Assembly: GCF_007845645.1 (NCBI RefSeq)
Contig: NZ_VCQV01000001.1
Span: forward strand, 1 to 64,000
Length of the DNA stretch: 64,000 nucleotides
Direction of reading: 5' to 3'
Source of the DNA: Leekyejoonella antrihumi
Lineage (GTDB): Bacteria; Actinomycetota; Actinomycetes; Actinomycetales; Dermatophilaceae
This document shows, piece after piece, positions 35,400 to 44,970 of this stretch; position 1 is the first letter of the stretch; every line of letters starts with the position of its first letter. The notes beneath the pieces are model-generated. The model was not told where the DNA came from, searched no databases, and was given only the letters and a program-made list of their open reading frames with translations. The position numbers and the translations under genes are program-made.

Positions 35400-36893
35400 T
35401 CAGCGGCGGCGAGCATGGCGCCGCCGCACCACCGAGCCATCCAGCGGGGCGGCCAGCACGTCCCCCAGCACCACCCCGGCGCTGATCGCGAGCGCAACCG
35501 CCGCCGCACCCAACAGGGTCGAGGTGGCCTCCCCCGGCCCGACCGCGGCATTGCCGACGATGCTGCCGGCAACCGAGTCATACATGCCGCGGAAGATCCG
35601 CAGGCCGGGCAGCAGCGGCGTGACGGCCGGCAGCACCATGACCAGCGCGGGCGCGCCGAGCCGGGCCCCGAACAGCCGCGCGCACACCCCCATGATCGTG
35701 GCGGCGAGCGCGACGCCAGTCGTCGCGCCCAGCCCGGCGGCCTGGTGCGCGCTTGCGGCGATCCCCGCGGCCACGGCGCCGAGCGACGCGGCCGGCAGCA
35801 GGTGGCGCGGGCGCAGCCGCAGGGTGACCGCAACCGCGAGGGCACCGATCGCGCCGCAGATGATCTGCAACCAGATGCCCGTGGGCGCCGTCGAGAAGTT
35901 GAGTGCCTTCGGTGACGTCAGGTCGAGATTCAGCACGTCGTCCAGCCGCAGCGTGATCGACAGGCCGATCGCCACACCGGCGATGATGCCGGAGGTGGAC
36001 AGCGCCACAGTCAACAGTCGTCCGGCGCCGGTGATGGGGTATCCGGTGATGCCGTCCTCCACTGACGAGGCCAGCGACTGCCCCGGCAGGAGGACAACGA
36101 TTCCGCCGGATACGGCGTAGGCGAAGTCAGCCGGCGTCATGTGCAGGCCCAGCCAGCCGTGCGCCGCAACCAGGAACCCCAACCAGGCCAGCGCGATCGC
36201 GATCGCGCTGGCGGCGCCGGCGATGAAGAAGCTCGGCAGACCCCGCCGGTCCAGCCGCTGGTCGACCACATCGATGACGAGCGCGGACACGATCGCGATG
36301 ACGATCGCGAACGGCCCACCACCCAGCAGCGCACACACTGATCCGGCCAGTCCGGCATACCCGAGGGCCACCAGCCAGTGCGGGTAGGGCCGCGGTTCGC
36401 GCTGGATCGCGCGCAGCCTGTTGTGCGCGACGTCGAGGTCGTCGATACCCTCCTTGACCAGATCCTGGACAAGTTCATGGACCGCGGTCAGGCGTGCGAA
36501 GTCGCGAGTGTTGGACCGCACCACGCGCAGCATCGTCACCGGGCTGCCGTCCGGCATCGGGCACTGCAGCAGCAGCGACTGCGCGGTGATGTCCAGCTCA
36601 AGCCGGCGCAGCCCGGTGGCGGCGGCCACCGCAATGACCGCCGTCTCCACATTGCGCGTCGCCGCACCGCAGCGCAGCATCAGCTCACCGACGCGCACCG
36701 CCAGCTCGAGGGCCTTGCGCGTCTCAGCGTCCTGCTCGGGCGCCTGCATCATGCGCGGGTCGCGATACGGCGTGTTGCGCAGCCACTGCGAGATCGGCAG
36801 GGGTTCGGTCATCGGCTCGCCCTGCAGGAACCGCCGACGGGCGGGCAGGGGTATGCCGCGCGGATCCGTGTCGTGTCCGGGCTGCTGCACCAT
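35400..36893 (-). CDS. ThrE-family threonine/serine exporter
   Basis: A 497-residue integral membrane protein of the ThrE (DUF1212-DUF3815) family, which exports threonine and serine. A cytoplasmic N-terminal domain (LELAVRVGELMLRCGAATRNVE, VDITAQSLLL-like LDITAQSLLLQ) is followed by about ten hydrophobic helices; ADFAYAVSGGIVVLLPGQSLASSVED and LVMVLPAVTPLLPG are the conserved loops of the two halves. ATG 36893 follows a TAGGCT box by exactly 7 nt, which argues for a leaderless start there; ATG 36812 is an alternative 27 codons later. Serine export would balance excess serine from glycine catabolism, but this is speculation. Confidence 0.88.
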   Translation of the reverse strand: MVQQPGHDTDPRGIPLPARRRFLQGEPMTEPLPISQWLRNTPYRDPRMMQAPEQDAETRKALELAVRVGELMLRCGAATRNVETAVIAVAAATGLRRLELDITAQSLLLQCPMPDGSPVTMLRVVRSNTRDFARLTAVHELVQDLVKEGIDDLDVAHNRLRAIQREPRPYPHWLVALGYAGLAGSVCALLGGGPFAIVIAIVSALVIDVVDQRLDRRGLPSFFIAGAASAIAIALAWLGFLVAAHGWLGLHMTPADFAYAVSGGIVVLLPGQSLASSVEDGITGYPITGAGRLLTVALSTSGIIAGVAIGLSITLRLDDVLNLDLTSPKALNFSTAPTGIWLQIICGAIGALAVAVTLRLRPRHLLPAASLGAVAAGIAASAHQAAGLGATTGVALAATIMGVCARLFGARLGAPALVMVLPAVTPLLPGLRIFRGMYDSVAGSIVGNAAVGPGEATSTLLGAAAVALAISAGVVLGDVLAAPLDGSVVRRRHARRR

Positions 36894-36900
36894 GGGTGTC

Positions 36901-36906
36901 AGCCTA
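36901..36906 (-). promoter_or_regulatory. -10 element of a leaderless promoter
   Basis: On the minus strand TAGGCT ends 7 nt before the ATG at 36893. It supports the longer start of the exporter gene. Confidence 0.5.
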
Positions 36907-37005
36907 GAACCCCCCGGCTGAGCATCACCTGTCCGCGCACTCGGGCGCGTCTGAGTGTCACGGGCCGGCCGACGGTAAGCAAGCGGGGGGCCCGGCGCCC
37001 CGCGC

Positions 37006-38823
37006 TCAGCGACCCGGCAGGGACGGCACGTAGTCGTTCAGTGGCACCTGGTTGGCACTGCCGAACGGCCACCAGCTGACCGGGGTGTGCAGATGCACCA
37101 GCGACCACAGCAGTGCGCCGACCGCAATGACGCCGAGCAGTCCGCAGATCACTCGCGTGAGCTGCTCTCCGCGCACGCCGCCACGAACCATGCTGCGCGA
37201 ACCACGGCGCATCGATGCACCACCCGGCCCCCACCACAGCATCCAGACGGCCACGAGCACACCGGCCGCGATGGGCACCGGGCGGTTCAGCTGCGCGTCA
37301 CCACCCTCGGTCATCGCGAACCCGAGCGCCACCGTGACCGTCGTGCACACCCCCACAAACAGGGGGATCAGCGCAGTCAGCACGGTGGACGCGGCGGCCA
37401 GGATCCCGTGCCATGGTGAGGAGATCACGGCAATGAAGCTGTCCGATCGGCGCGGGCCGGCGCCGAAACGTCGCAGCACCATCGACGTCATGGCCTTGTC
37501 GGCCCATCGCGCGGCGAACGACCACAGCACGATGAGGGCAACGCCGATGAGCGGCCACAGCGCGCAGAGACCGACTGCCGCGGCGGCGAGCGCGGCGAGC
37601 GTCCAGGTACGCGCAGGCTGCCCGATGCGCGGGTCGTTGCGAGAAGCCGCCATCGGACTCGCCTGCGGGCGGACTGCCGGCCCACCCGACGGCCCGTAGG
37701 CAGCAGCACCCGGGTACGCCTGCCCTGCTCCGCCGGCGTACGGGTCGACGGGCGCCGCGCTGGACAGCTGCTCGGTGGGGTCGGGCGCTCGCCGCGGCTG
37801 CACGGTGGTGTTGCCCACCGGTGGCGCCGCAGCGGGAGCAGCGGCACGCCCGGGGATACGTTTGGTCGCCGGCCGCACGGGCATCATCCCGGTGTGCCCA
37901 CCGCCGGCATACACCTGCAGCTGCTCGAGCACTTGGTCCGCCGTGGGACGGTCCTGCGGATGCGGTGACAGGGCCGCGGCAAGCAGCGGTCGCATCCGCT
38001 CGTCCACCCCGGACAGGTCGGCCTGCCCCCGCGTGACGCGGTCGAGCACGACCTGCATCGGGCCTCGGCCGAATGGCGCCTGCCCGGAGGCGGCGAAGGC
38101 GAGCGTGGCCGCCCAGCCCCACCAGTCGGTGGCCTCCGCGACGGGCGCCCCCTCGACGATCTCCGGTGAGAGGTATCCCGGTGTGCCCATGACCAGGCCC
38201 GTCATCGTGAGGCGCACGTCGTCGGCGACGTGCGCGATGCCGAAGTCGATGAGGACCGGATCCTCACCGTCCATCAGCACGTTGCCCGGCTTGACGTCAC
38301 GGTGGACGATGCCGGCGGCGTGGATGGCGCGAAGTGCCATCGCCAGCCCACGGCCCAGATGCACCAGTCGATCCGGGCCGAGCGGCCCGTGCTCGTCAAT
38401 GACGGCATCCAGCGGCGGCCCCGGCACGTAGCGGGTGACCAGGTAGGGCCGGTCTCCGTCGACATCGGCGTCGAGCACCTCCGCGACCGAGGCCGAACGC
38501 ACCCGCGACAGGGTGCTGACCTCCCGGCGAAGCCGCTCCCGGGCTCCACTGTCGTGAGCGATGTGCGCGCGCAGCACCTTGATGGCGACCTCGTGGCCCT
38601 GCCGGTCGATGGCCTTGTGGACCACCCCCATGCCGCCCTCGCCGACCTGGGCGATCAGCCGATACGGCCCCAACGCCTCGTATGCGGCCGGCAGCTCGGT
38701 CGTGGGATCGCCGCCGGCACGCCGGCCGATCGCACTCACCAGGCCACTCTGGGGCAGCCGATGGCCGCCCGCGCCGGAGACATCGCTGCCCGGCGTCGCA
38801 CCCGTTCCCCGCTCGTTGCTCAT
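37006..38823 (-). CDS. Membrane-anchored serine/threonine protein kinase
   Basis: A 605-residue protein. The Hanks-type kinase domain covers about 53-315: YRLIAQVGEGGMGVVHKA (ATP loop), VAIKVL (Lys), IVHRDVKPGNVLMD (catalytic loop), DFGIAHV and GTPGYLSPEIV. A Pro/Ala-rich linker (about 320-420) leads to several transmembrane segments, more than the single helix typical of PknB, with no recognisable extracellular sensor; the C-terminal part reads like a small multi-pass membrane domain. ATG 38823 is chosen because the next upstream start would lie inside a dispersed repeat. GGGGAT precedes it. Substrates are unknown. It is divergent from otsA. Confidence 0.9.
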   Translation of the reverse strand: MSNERGTGATPGSDVSGAGGHRLPQSGLVSAIGRRAGGDPTTELPAAYEALGPYRLIAQVGEGGMGVVHKAIDRQGHEVAIKVLRAHIAHDSGARERLRREVSTLSRVRSASVAEVLDADVDGDRPYLVTRYVPGPPLDAVIDEHGPLGPDRLVHLGRGLAMALRAIHAAGIVHRDVKPGNVLMDGEDPVLIDFGIAHVADDVRLTMTGLVMGTPGYLSPEIVEGAPVAEATDWWGWAATLAFAASGQAPFGRGPMQVVLDRVTRGQADLSGVDERMRPLLAAALSPHPQDRPTADQVLEQLQVYAGGGHTGMMPVRPATKRIPGRAAAPAAAPPVGNTTVQPRRAPDPTEQLSSAAPVDPYAGGAGQAYPGAAAYGPSGGPAVRPQASPMAASRNDPRIGQPARTWTLAALAAAAVGLCALWPLIGVALIVLWSFAARWADKAMTSMVLRRFGAGPRRSDSFIAVISSPWHGILAAASTVLTALIPLFVGVCTTVTVALGFAMTEGGDAQLNRPVPIAAGVLVAVWMLWWGPGGASMRRGSRSMVRGGVRGEQLTRVICGLLGVIAVGALLWSLVHLHTPVSWWPFGSANQVPLNDYVPSLPGR

Positions 38824-38831
38824 CACAGGAT

Positions 38832-38878
38832 CCCCGCGAGGCATCGGGGGGAGCCTGCGAGCGCAGAACTTCGTGGGG
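38832..38878. repeat. Dispersed palindromic element, family 1
   Basis: CCCCGCGAG...GGAGC...GCGAGCGCAGAACTTCGTGGGG type element. Ends can pair. Related copies lie at 51871-51917, 57360-57403 and, inverted, 57459-57505, with a partial copy at 58053-58063. This one directly abuts the kinase start region. Confidence 0.65.
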
Positions 38879-38946
38879 TGGTCCGCATACCTCCACGGTA
38901 AGCGAGAACGGGGTGCGTATGTGCCACCCCACCCCGGGGGCGCACC

Positions 38947-38952
38947 TATGCT
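38947..38952 (+). promoter_or_regulatory. -10 element upstream of otsA
   Basis: TATGCT in the context CACCTATGCT, identical to the box before the LuxR gene at 2940, lies 83 nt before the otsA GTG. It gives an ordinary leader with a ribosome site. Confidence 0.4.
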
Positions 38953-39034
38953 GGCGACACACGACGGCTTCTCACAGCCTGTCCTGAGCAGGGCGAGCTT
39001 GCGAGTCCGTGTCGACGTAAGGGGAGATCCTCAG

Positions 39035-40453
39035 GTGCCAGCACAACGCACGTTCGACCTGGTCATTGCAGCGAACCGGCTGCCGGTGGACGCCGTCACC
39101 GGCGCAGACGGCAAGATCACCTGGCGGCGCAGCCCGGGCGGCCTGGTCACGGCGATGGAGTCCGTCATGCACGGGCGAGAGGGCGCCTGGGTCGGCTGGG
39201 CGGGCGAACCAGGCAAGGCGCCCCGCGCGTTCACGCAAAACAGCATGCATCTGCGACCCGTGCGGCTCGACCAGGATGACGTCGTCGACTATTACGAGGG
39301 ACAGAGTAACGACTGCCTGTGGCCGATCTACCACGACGCGATCGTGCCGGCCAAGTTCCGCCGACGCTGGCGCACGGCCTACGAGCGGGTCAACACCCGA
39401 TTTGCCGAGCAGGTGGCCAAGGTCGCCGCTCCCGGAGCCACGGTATGGGTTCACGACTACCAGCTGCAGCTGGTGCCCGCCCTGTTGCGCAAGCTGCGCA
39501 GCGATGTGCGCATCGGGTGGTTCAACCACATCCCGTTCCCGCCGGTGGAGCTGTTCATGCAGATGCCGGGCCGGGAGGGCATCCTGGAGGGTTTGCTGGG
39601 GGCGGATTTCCTCGGTTTCCAGCGCAAGCCGGACGCCGCGAACTTCCTGCGGGCCTGCCGCGGACTGCTCGATGTGACCGTGCGCGGTGATGTCGTCCAT
39701 CTGCCCGACGGACGCTCGGTGCGCGCCTCCGCGGTGCCGATCTCGGTCGACTACAACGGACTGCGCGAGCTGGCCGGCGACCCGGCGGTGCAGCAGCGGG
39801 CAGCGGAGATTCGCGAACAGTTGGGCGACCCCAAGCACATCCTGCTCGGCGTGGACCGGCTGGACTACACCAAGGGGCTCCGGCACCGGCTGAAGGCCTA
39901 CGGCGAGCTGCTGCAGTCCGGCGACCTCGATCCGAGCGAAACGGTGTTCGTGCAGGTCGCAACCCCAAGCCGCGAGCGACTGGCCGCCTATCGTGAGCTG
40001 CGCGGGCAGGTCGAGCTGGAGGTCGGTCGGATCAACGGTGAGCACTCCCCCATCGGCTCCACCGCCCTCACCTATCTGCACCGTTCCTTCCCGCGCACCG
40101 AGATGGTCGCGCTCTTCGCTGCGGCCGACGTGCTGATCGTCACCCCGCTACGAGATGGAATGAACCTGGTGGCCAAGGAATACGTCGCTTGCCATGCGGA
40201 TGACGGAGCGATTGTGCTGAGCGAGTTCACCGGTGCGGCCGATGAGCTGTCGAGGGCCTATCTGTGCAATCCGCATGACATCGACAAGCTGAAGCAGACA
40301 ATCTTGCAGGCAATGCACGACCCGCCGGGGGAACACCGCCGTCGAATGCGCTCGATGCGGCGGACCGTGATGACGAACGACGTGCAGCACTGGGCGGAGG
40401 ACTTCCTCACGAACCTGCAGGCAGCGCCGCACAAGCCCAAGGGCCATCGATGA
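39035..40453 (+). CDS. otsA: Trehalose-6-phosphate synthase
   Basis: A 472-residue GT20 glycosyltransferase joining UDP-glucose (or GDP-glucose) and glucose-6-phosphate. Signatures: [71 protein letters not shown] and [20 protein letters not shown] 39035 has GGGGAGA at good distance. The reading frame stays open upstream but that part overlaps the divergent kinase gene. The stop overlaps the otsB ATG, so the two steps of trehalose synthesis are coupled. Confidence 0.96.
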   Translation: MPAQRTFDLVIAANRLPVDAVTGADGKITWRRSPGGLVTAMESVMHGREGAWVGWAGEPGKAPRAFTQNSMHLRPVRLDQDDVVDYYEGQSNDCLWPIYHDAIVPAKFRRRWRTAYERVNTRFAEQVAKVAAPGATVWVHDYQLQLVPALLRKLRSDVRIGWFNHIPFPPVELFMQMPGREGILEGLLGADFLGFQRKPDAANFLRACRGLLDVTVRGDVVHLPDGRSVRASAVPISVDYNGLRELAGDPAVQQRAAEIREQLGDPKHILLGVDRLDYTKGLRHRLKAYGELLQSGDLDPSETVFVQVATPSRERLAAYRELRGQVELEVGRINGEHSPIGSTALTYLHRSFPRTEMVALFAAADVLIVTPLRDGMNLVAKEYVACHADDGAIVLSEFTGAADELSRAYLCNPHDIDKLKQTILQAMHDPPGEHRRRMRSMRRTVMTNDVQHWAEDFLTNLQAAPHKPKGHR

Positions 40454-41265
40454 ATGGCCTGTCGGGCGCTCTGACCGACGCCCTTGCTGCGTATGCCGGC
40501 CACGACCGGATCCTCTTCGGCACCGACTTCGACGGCGTCCTCGCACCGCTGGTCCAGGACCCCTCCACGTCGAGGCCGGTCGCCGGTTCGATGGAGGCGC
40601 TGCGCGCGCTCGCCGGGCTGCCCGGTGTCGAGGTGGCCATCGTCTCGGGGCGGGACCTCGCCACCTTGACCGCACTGACAGGCCCGCGAGAGGACGACGA
40701 CATTGTGCTGGTCGGTTCCCACGGAGCCGAGGCAAGCACCCCGCTACCGCACATCTTCGAGCTGGACGACGACGCCCAGGAGAAGCTGGAACAGGTGTCG
40801 GTGGCGATGAAGTCGGTTGCGCTGGCCCATCCCGGCACTCGCGTCGAGCACAAGCAGGCCGGGGTGGCGCTGCATACCCGTGGGCTCGATCCGCAGGTCG
40901 CGGCGGGCGCCTCGCGGGCCGCAGCGCGCATTCCCGAGCAGGTCCACGGCACCCACCTGATGCTCGGCAAGGACGTCGTGGAGGTCACCGTCCTCGACGT
41001 GAGCAAGGGCGTCGCGCTGCACAGTCTGCGCGACCGCAGTGGAGCATCCGTGGTCTGCTACCTCGGCGATGATCGCACCGATGAGCTGGCCTTTGCCGTG
41101 CTCGATGCCGCCGCGGGAAACGTCACGATCAAGGTGGGTCCCGGCGACACGGCCGCGGCCCACCGCATACCGGACCCGGCACAGGTGCTCGAGGTGATCG
41201 CCGAGGTGCTCCGGCTGCGCCGAACTGTGGACACCGTTGGACAGAATCCGCACCACCGGCGATAG
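40450..41265 (+). CDS. otsB: Trehalose-6-phosphate phosphatase
   Basis: A 271-residue HAD-family phosphatase releasing trehalose. FGTDFDGVLAPL holds the nucleophile Asp; VAIVSGRDLATL is motif II; YLGDDRTDELAF is motif IV. Its ATG overlaps the otsA stop (ATGA-type). Trehalose serves as osmoprotectant and, in many actinobacteria, as a mycolate or storage precursor. The downstream ATPase gene of the sugar-uptake type begins 81 nt later. Confidence 0.94.
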   Translation: MNGLSGALTDALAAYAGHDRILFGTDFDGVLAPLVQDPSTSRPVAGSMEALRALAGLPGVEVAIVSGRDLATLTALTGPREDDDIVLVGSHGAEASTPLPHIFELDDDAQEKLEQVSVAMKSVALAHPGTRVEHKQAGVALHTRGLDPQVAAGASRAAARIPEQVHGTHLMLGKDVVEVTVLDVSKGVALHSLRDRSGASVVCYLGDDRTDELAFAVLDAAAGNVTIKVGPGDTAAAHRIPDPAQVLEVIAEVLRLRRTVDTVGQNPHHRR

Positions 41266-41346
41266 TTGTGGCAGGCGTCACACCGTGGCGCCATCCCCAT
41301 CACAACGGATCGTCCGGCACGTTCCTGCCGGTGAAGGAGATGCACC

Positions 41347-42468
41347 ATGGCAACCGTCACCTACGACAAGGCCACCCGGGTCTACCCGGGCTCCGAAGTC
41401 GCCTCCGTCGACTCGCTCGACATCGCCGTCGAGGACGGCGAGTTCCTCGTCTTCGTCGGCCCGTCCGGCTGCGGCAAATCCACCTCACTGCGCATGCTGG
41501 CCGGCCTGGAGGAGATCAACTCCGGCCGCATCCTCATCGGCGACCGCGACGTGACCAACCTGTCCCCCAAGGACAGGGACGTCGCCATGGTGTTCCAGAA
41601 CTACGCGCTCTATCCGCACATGAGCGTCGCCGACAACATGGGTTTCGCCCTCAAGATCGCCGGCACACCCAAGGCCGAGATCCGCACCCGCGTCGAGGAA
41701 GCAGCCAAGATCCTCGACCTCACCGAATACCTGGACCGCAAGCCGGCGAAGCTCTCGGGTGGTCAGCGGCAGCGTGTCGCAATGGGACGAGCCATCGTGC
41801 GCCAGCCTCAGGTCTTCCTCATGGATGAGCCACTGTCCAACCTCGACGCCAAGCTGCGCGTGCAGACTCGCACCCAGATCGCCTCTCTGCAGCGGCGACT
41901 CGGAGTCACGACGGTGTATGTCACGCACGACCAGGTCGAGGCGATGACGATGGGCGACCGGGTCGCCGTCCTCAAGGACGGCGTCCTGCAGCAGTGCGAC
42001 TCGCCGCGCAACATGTATGACCGACCGAACAACGTCTTCGTCGCGGGCTTCATCGGCTCGCCGGCGATGAACCTGCTCGAGCTGCCGGTCGCCGATGGCG
42101 GAGTCAAGCTCGGCCAGTCGATCTACCCGGTCAGCCGGGACGCCCTCTCGGCCGCGGGTTCCAGCGTCACCCTCGGTGTGCGACCGGAGGACCTGGTGCC
42201 CAACTCGAATGGCGAGGGCATCCCGGTCGAGGTCGACGTGGTCGAGGAGCTCGGCGCGGACGCCTACGTCTATGGGCGCACCAACGCCGGCCGCGATGAC
42301 GACCTGCAGATCGTGGCTCGCGTGGACGGCCGCCGGGTCCCCGACAAGGGCACCACCGTGCACTTCACGCCAAAGGGCGACCACATCCACCTGTTCAGTG
42401 CCGAGTCCGGCGAGCGCATCGACAACGAGAGCCCGAACACGGTTTCGGCACCCTCACTGCAGCAGTAA
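41347..42468 (+). CDS. ABC transporter ATPase, MsmK/UgpC type
   Basis: A 373-residue ATPase of the CUT1 sugar-import family. Walker A GPSGCGKST, the Q-loop VFQNYALYPHMSV, signature LSGGQRQRVAMGRA, Walker B VFLMDEPLSNLDAKLR, and a C-terminal TOBE regulatory part (VTLGVRPEDLVP, VEVVEELGADAYVYGR-like). Such ATPases are shared by several sugar importers whose permeases are encoded elsewhere; none is in the window. The ribosome site GAAGGAG stands before the ATG. A strong terminator follows. Confidence 0.94.
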   Translation: MATVTYDKATRVYPGSEVASVDSLDIAVEDGEFLVFVGPSGCGKSTSLRMLAGLEEINSGRILIGDRDVTNLSPKDRDVAMVFQNYALYPHMSVADNMGFALKIAGTPKAEIRTRVEEAAKILDLTEYLDRKPAKLSGGQRQRVAMGRAIVRQPQVFLMDEPLSNLDAKLRVQTRTQIASLQRRLGVTTVYVTHDQVEAMTMGDRVAVLKDGVLQQCDSPRNMYDRPNNVFVAGFIGSPAMNLLELPVADGGVKLGQSIYPVSRDALSAAGSSVTLGVRPEDLVPNSNGEGIPVEVDVVEELGADAYVYGRTNAGRDDDLQIVARVDGRRVPDKGTTVHFTPKGDHIHLFSAESGERIDNESPNTVSAPSLQQ

Positions 42469-42470
42469 CC

Positions 42471-42522
42471 GCACAGTAAGAGGCCGGGAAGGACAGTCGC
42501 CCTCCCCGGCCTCTTACTGTGC
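42471..42522. terminator. Strong hairpin terminator
   Basis: 22-bp arms (42471-42492 and 42501-42522) with one mismatch and an 8-nt loop begin 2 nt after the ATPase stop codon. Confidence 0.8.
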
Positions 42523-42876
42523 CGACCCGATGGCCAGTTCGGTCGACGTCGCACAATTGTGATCCAAACCACCTGCACGGCAGCACAATTTGCGGCGATG
42601 TTCCTTCCTTCCTTCACACAGATTCAGTCGTCGTCTGCCTGGGGGGATCACTTCTTGCTGAGCATTGTTGTCGCCGAATCGCGAGTTACATCGCGATGCT
42701 GTTCATCGCGACGAGTGCAACCTACTTCCCCGCCTCGGCGTTCCTCGACCCTCGATCCGACTACCTCAAACTGCGGCCGATCCCGCCGACCTCGTCCATC
42801 GACGCGTCCCTGACCCACGCCGGCGTCAACGACAAGACGTCGGCTGACAGAAGTAGGCGCGAGCCCGCTTGCGGCA

Positions 42877-42949
42877 CCGAGAGGCATACCAACTCGTCGA
42901 GAGGCACACCAAATATGTATGCCTCTCGCATGGTAGGTATGCCTCTCGG
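42877..42949. promoter_or_regulatory. Two nested inverted repeats in a promoter region
   Basis: The 500-nt stretch before the DUF4032 gene has no other gene. In it CCGAGAGGCATACC (42877-42890) is the exact complement of 42936-42949, and CGAGAGGCACACC (42898-42910) is a close copy whose partner GTATGCCTCTCG lies at 42917-42928. Four copies of a GAGAGGCAtACC unit in this arrangement suggest cooperative binding of a dimeric regulator, or a cruciform. Confidence 0.5.
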
Positions 42950-43025
42950 CAAACGGCTCAATAGCTCCGCTGGATCACCGTCGACGGCGGGTGCGCTCGC
43001 TTCCACGCCGTGGCACGATCAGGGG

Positions 43026-44270
43026 GTGGCACTCGACATTACTGCGGCACGCCCCTGGCCGGCACTGCTCGACCTACCCTGGCGAACCCCACTGGAGCAG
43101 TGGCCGGAGGACATCCTTGCGGCCCTCCCCCGCGGCCTGTCGCGGCACGTCGTGCGGTTCCTGCGCTTCGAGGGGCGCGTCATCGCGGTCAAGGAGATCA
43201 AGGCCGACATCGCCCGCCGCGAATACAACTTGCTGCGGATGCTGCGCCGGATCGGAGTGCCCGCCGTCGAGCCGGTCGGTGTGGTCGCGGGGCGGATCGG
43301 CACCGACGGTGAACCGCTGGACGCGTGTCTGCTGACCCGGCACCTGCAGTACTCGCTGCCCTACCGGGCCATGCTCAGCCAGACCCTGCGGCCGGACACC
43401 GCCGACCGGCTCATCGACGCGCTTGCCGTGCTGCTCGTGCGGCTGCATCTGGCCGGCTTCTGGTGGGGCGACGTCTCCCTGTCCAACACCCTGTTCAAGC
43501 GCAGCGCAGGCGAGTTCGCGGCATACCTCGTCGACGCCGAGACCGGCGAGCTGCACGACACCCTGAGCGACGGGCAGCGCGCCCACGACCTCGACATCGC
43601 GCGAGTCAACATTGCCGGCGAGCTGCTCGACCTCCAGGGCGGCGGCTTCGTCGACGAGGACGTCGACCCGGTCAGTGTGTCCGGGCAGATCCTGGACCGG
43701 TATGCCGTGCTGTGGGAGGCCCTCACCGCCATCGAGCGGTTCTCCGACGACAAGCGCTGGCGCGTCGAGGAACGCATCCGTGGCCTCAACGACCTCGGGT
43801 TCGATGTCGGCGAGCTCGACATCACCACCGACTTCGACGGCGCCCATATCCAGATCCAGCCCAAGGTCGTTGACGCAGGCCATCATTCACGCCGCCTGTT
43901 GCGACTCACTGGCGTGGACGTCGAGGACAACCAGGCCCGCCGCCTGCTCAACGATCTCGACTCCTTCCGCGCGTCACAGGACCGGCAGAACGACGACGAG
44001 GAACAGGTGGCTCACGACTGGCTCACCCAGGTCTACGAGCCGATCACCCGCTCGGTCCCGCGAGAGCTGCGCGGGCGGATGGAGCCCGCCGAGATCTTCC
44101 ACGAGATCCTCGAACACCGCTGGTACATGTCGGAAAAGGCCCAGCTGGACGTCACGATCGAATCGGCCGCCGCCGACTACGTGGAGCATGTCATGCCGGA
44201 CAAGCCCGATGAGAGTGCCGTGGTCGGTGTCGACACCGAGTCGATCCCGGTGCGCGCCAAGCGCCCCTGA
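43026..44270 (+). CDS. DUF4032 protein with kinase-like fold
   Basis: A 414-residue actinobacterial protein. The first 220 residues resemble lipopolysaccharide kinases (Kdo/WaaP-like): AVKEIKADIARREYNLLRMLRR, LTRHLQYSLPYRAML, LHLAGFWWGDVSLSNTLFKR (HRD-like loop) and YLVDAETGELH (DFG-like). The second half, with ITTDFDGAHIQIQPKVVDAGHHSRRL, is the DUF4032 domain. Its target is unknown. GTG 43026 matches where relatives start (ALDITAA...PALLDLPW), but the purines before it touch the codon, so ATG 42939 remains possible; that would place the inverted repeats at the start codon. Confidence 0.82.
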   Translation: MALDITAARPWPALLDLPWRTPLEQWPEDILAALPRGLSRHVVRFLRFEGRVIAVKEIKADIARREYNLLRMLRRIGVPAVEPVGVVAGRIGTDGEPLDACLLTRHLQYSLPYRAMLSQTLRPDTADRLIDALAVLLVRLHLAGFWWGDVSLSNTLFKRSAGEFAAYLVDAETGELHDTLSDGQRAHDLDIARVNIAGELLDLQGGGFVDEDVDPVSVSGQILDRYAVLWEALTAIERFSDDKRWRVEERIRGLNDLGFDVGELDITTDFDGAHIQIQPKVVDAGHHSRRLLRLTGVDVEDNQARRLLNDLDSFRASQDRQNDDEEQVAHDWLTQVYEPITRSVPRELRGRMEPAEIFHEILEHRWYMSEKAQLDVTIESAAADYVEHVMPDKPDESAVVGVDTESIPVRAKRP

Positions 44271-44290
44271 CCAGCTTCGCCAATTGTGCT

Positions 44291-44334
44291 TTTCGCTCGA
44301 AAGGCGCAGTTACAGCTGCGCCTTTCGAGCGAAA
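44291..44334. repeat. Palindromic element, family 2, used as bidirectional terminator
   Basis: A 19-bp perfect stem (44291-44309 with 44316-44334) reads TTTCGCTCGAAAGGCGCAG. It lies between the convergent DUF4032 and DUF2752 genes. A second copy with the same core is inside the ispD fusion gene at 52449-52506. Confidence 0.75.
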
Positions 44335-44342
44335 GTGCATCG

Positions 44343-44810
44343 TCAGGCGGGTGAGAGCCAGGTCCACCCGGGGATGTTGCGCAGGATCATGAAGGTCACC
44401 GCCAGCACCAGCACCAGGCGATTGCCACCGGGACCGAGCTGGGGTCGCACTGGCCGTCCCTGCATAGCGGTGACCAGCCACCGCGCCCAGAGCACCAGTC
44501 CTGCGGCGAGCGCCAGCGGCACCAGGGGATTCCGGGCGAAGGCCCCGGACACGTCGCCATGGGTGAGGTCCGCGACCGAGCGAAGGCCACCACAGAACGG
44601 GCAGTAGAGCCCGGTCAGCGCAAGCAACGGACAGCCCGGGTAGTGCCCCGGATGGTTCGGGCTCATGAAATGCAGCACGCCTGCGGCCCCCGCGACGCCC
44701 GTTCCGAAGAGCAGCGGGTCGCGTATGCGGTGCAGCACGGTGCCCGGCAACCGACCAGGCGTCGGTACGCCCACCCGCCGCCCGACTGGTATACGCTCCC
44801 GCATGGACAT
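44343..44810 (-). CDS. DUF2752 small membrane protein
   Basis: A 155-residue protein with three hydrophobic segments. The family signature HYPGCPLLALTGLYCPFCGGLRSV, with its CP-x-L and CPFCGG cysteines, is fully present. No function is established. The start at 44810 is the most upstream reasonable ATG (CAGGG nearby); the frame continues upstream into sequence overlapping the divergent RDD gene region without coding character. DUF2752 genes are often found beside RDD or Pro/Gln-rich membrane proteins in actinobacteria, as here. Confidence 0.83.
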   Translation of the reverse strand: MSMRERIPVGRRVGVPTPGRLPGTVLHRIRDPLLFGTGVAGAAGVLHFMSPNHPGHYPGCPLLALTGLYCPFCGGLRSVADLTHGDVSGAFARNPLVPLALAAGLVLWARWLVTAMQGRPVRPQLGPGGNRLVLVLAVTFMILRNIPGWTWLSPA

Positions 44811-44970
44811 GCGCGCCCTGTCACCCGTGGGAGGAAACCGTAGATGCTCAGGGAACCATCTGCCAGTTCGCGCCGTCCGAGTGACCGATAGCGCAGAGCG
44901 ATCGTGCAGGTTGCGGTGACTCTGGCTACGGTCTGTGCCTGATCCACGATCCGAGAACCCCGAGGAAGAC

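Noticed and set aside
38561-39034. N-terminal extension of OtsA
   Set aside because: The frame is open but overlaps the divergent kinase gene and lacks OtsA-like sequence; GTG 39035 has a good ribosome site and matches the family start.
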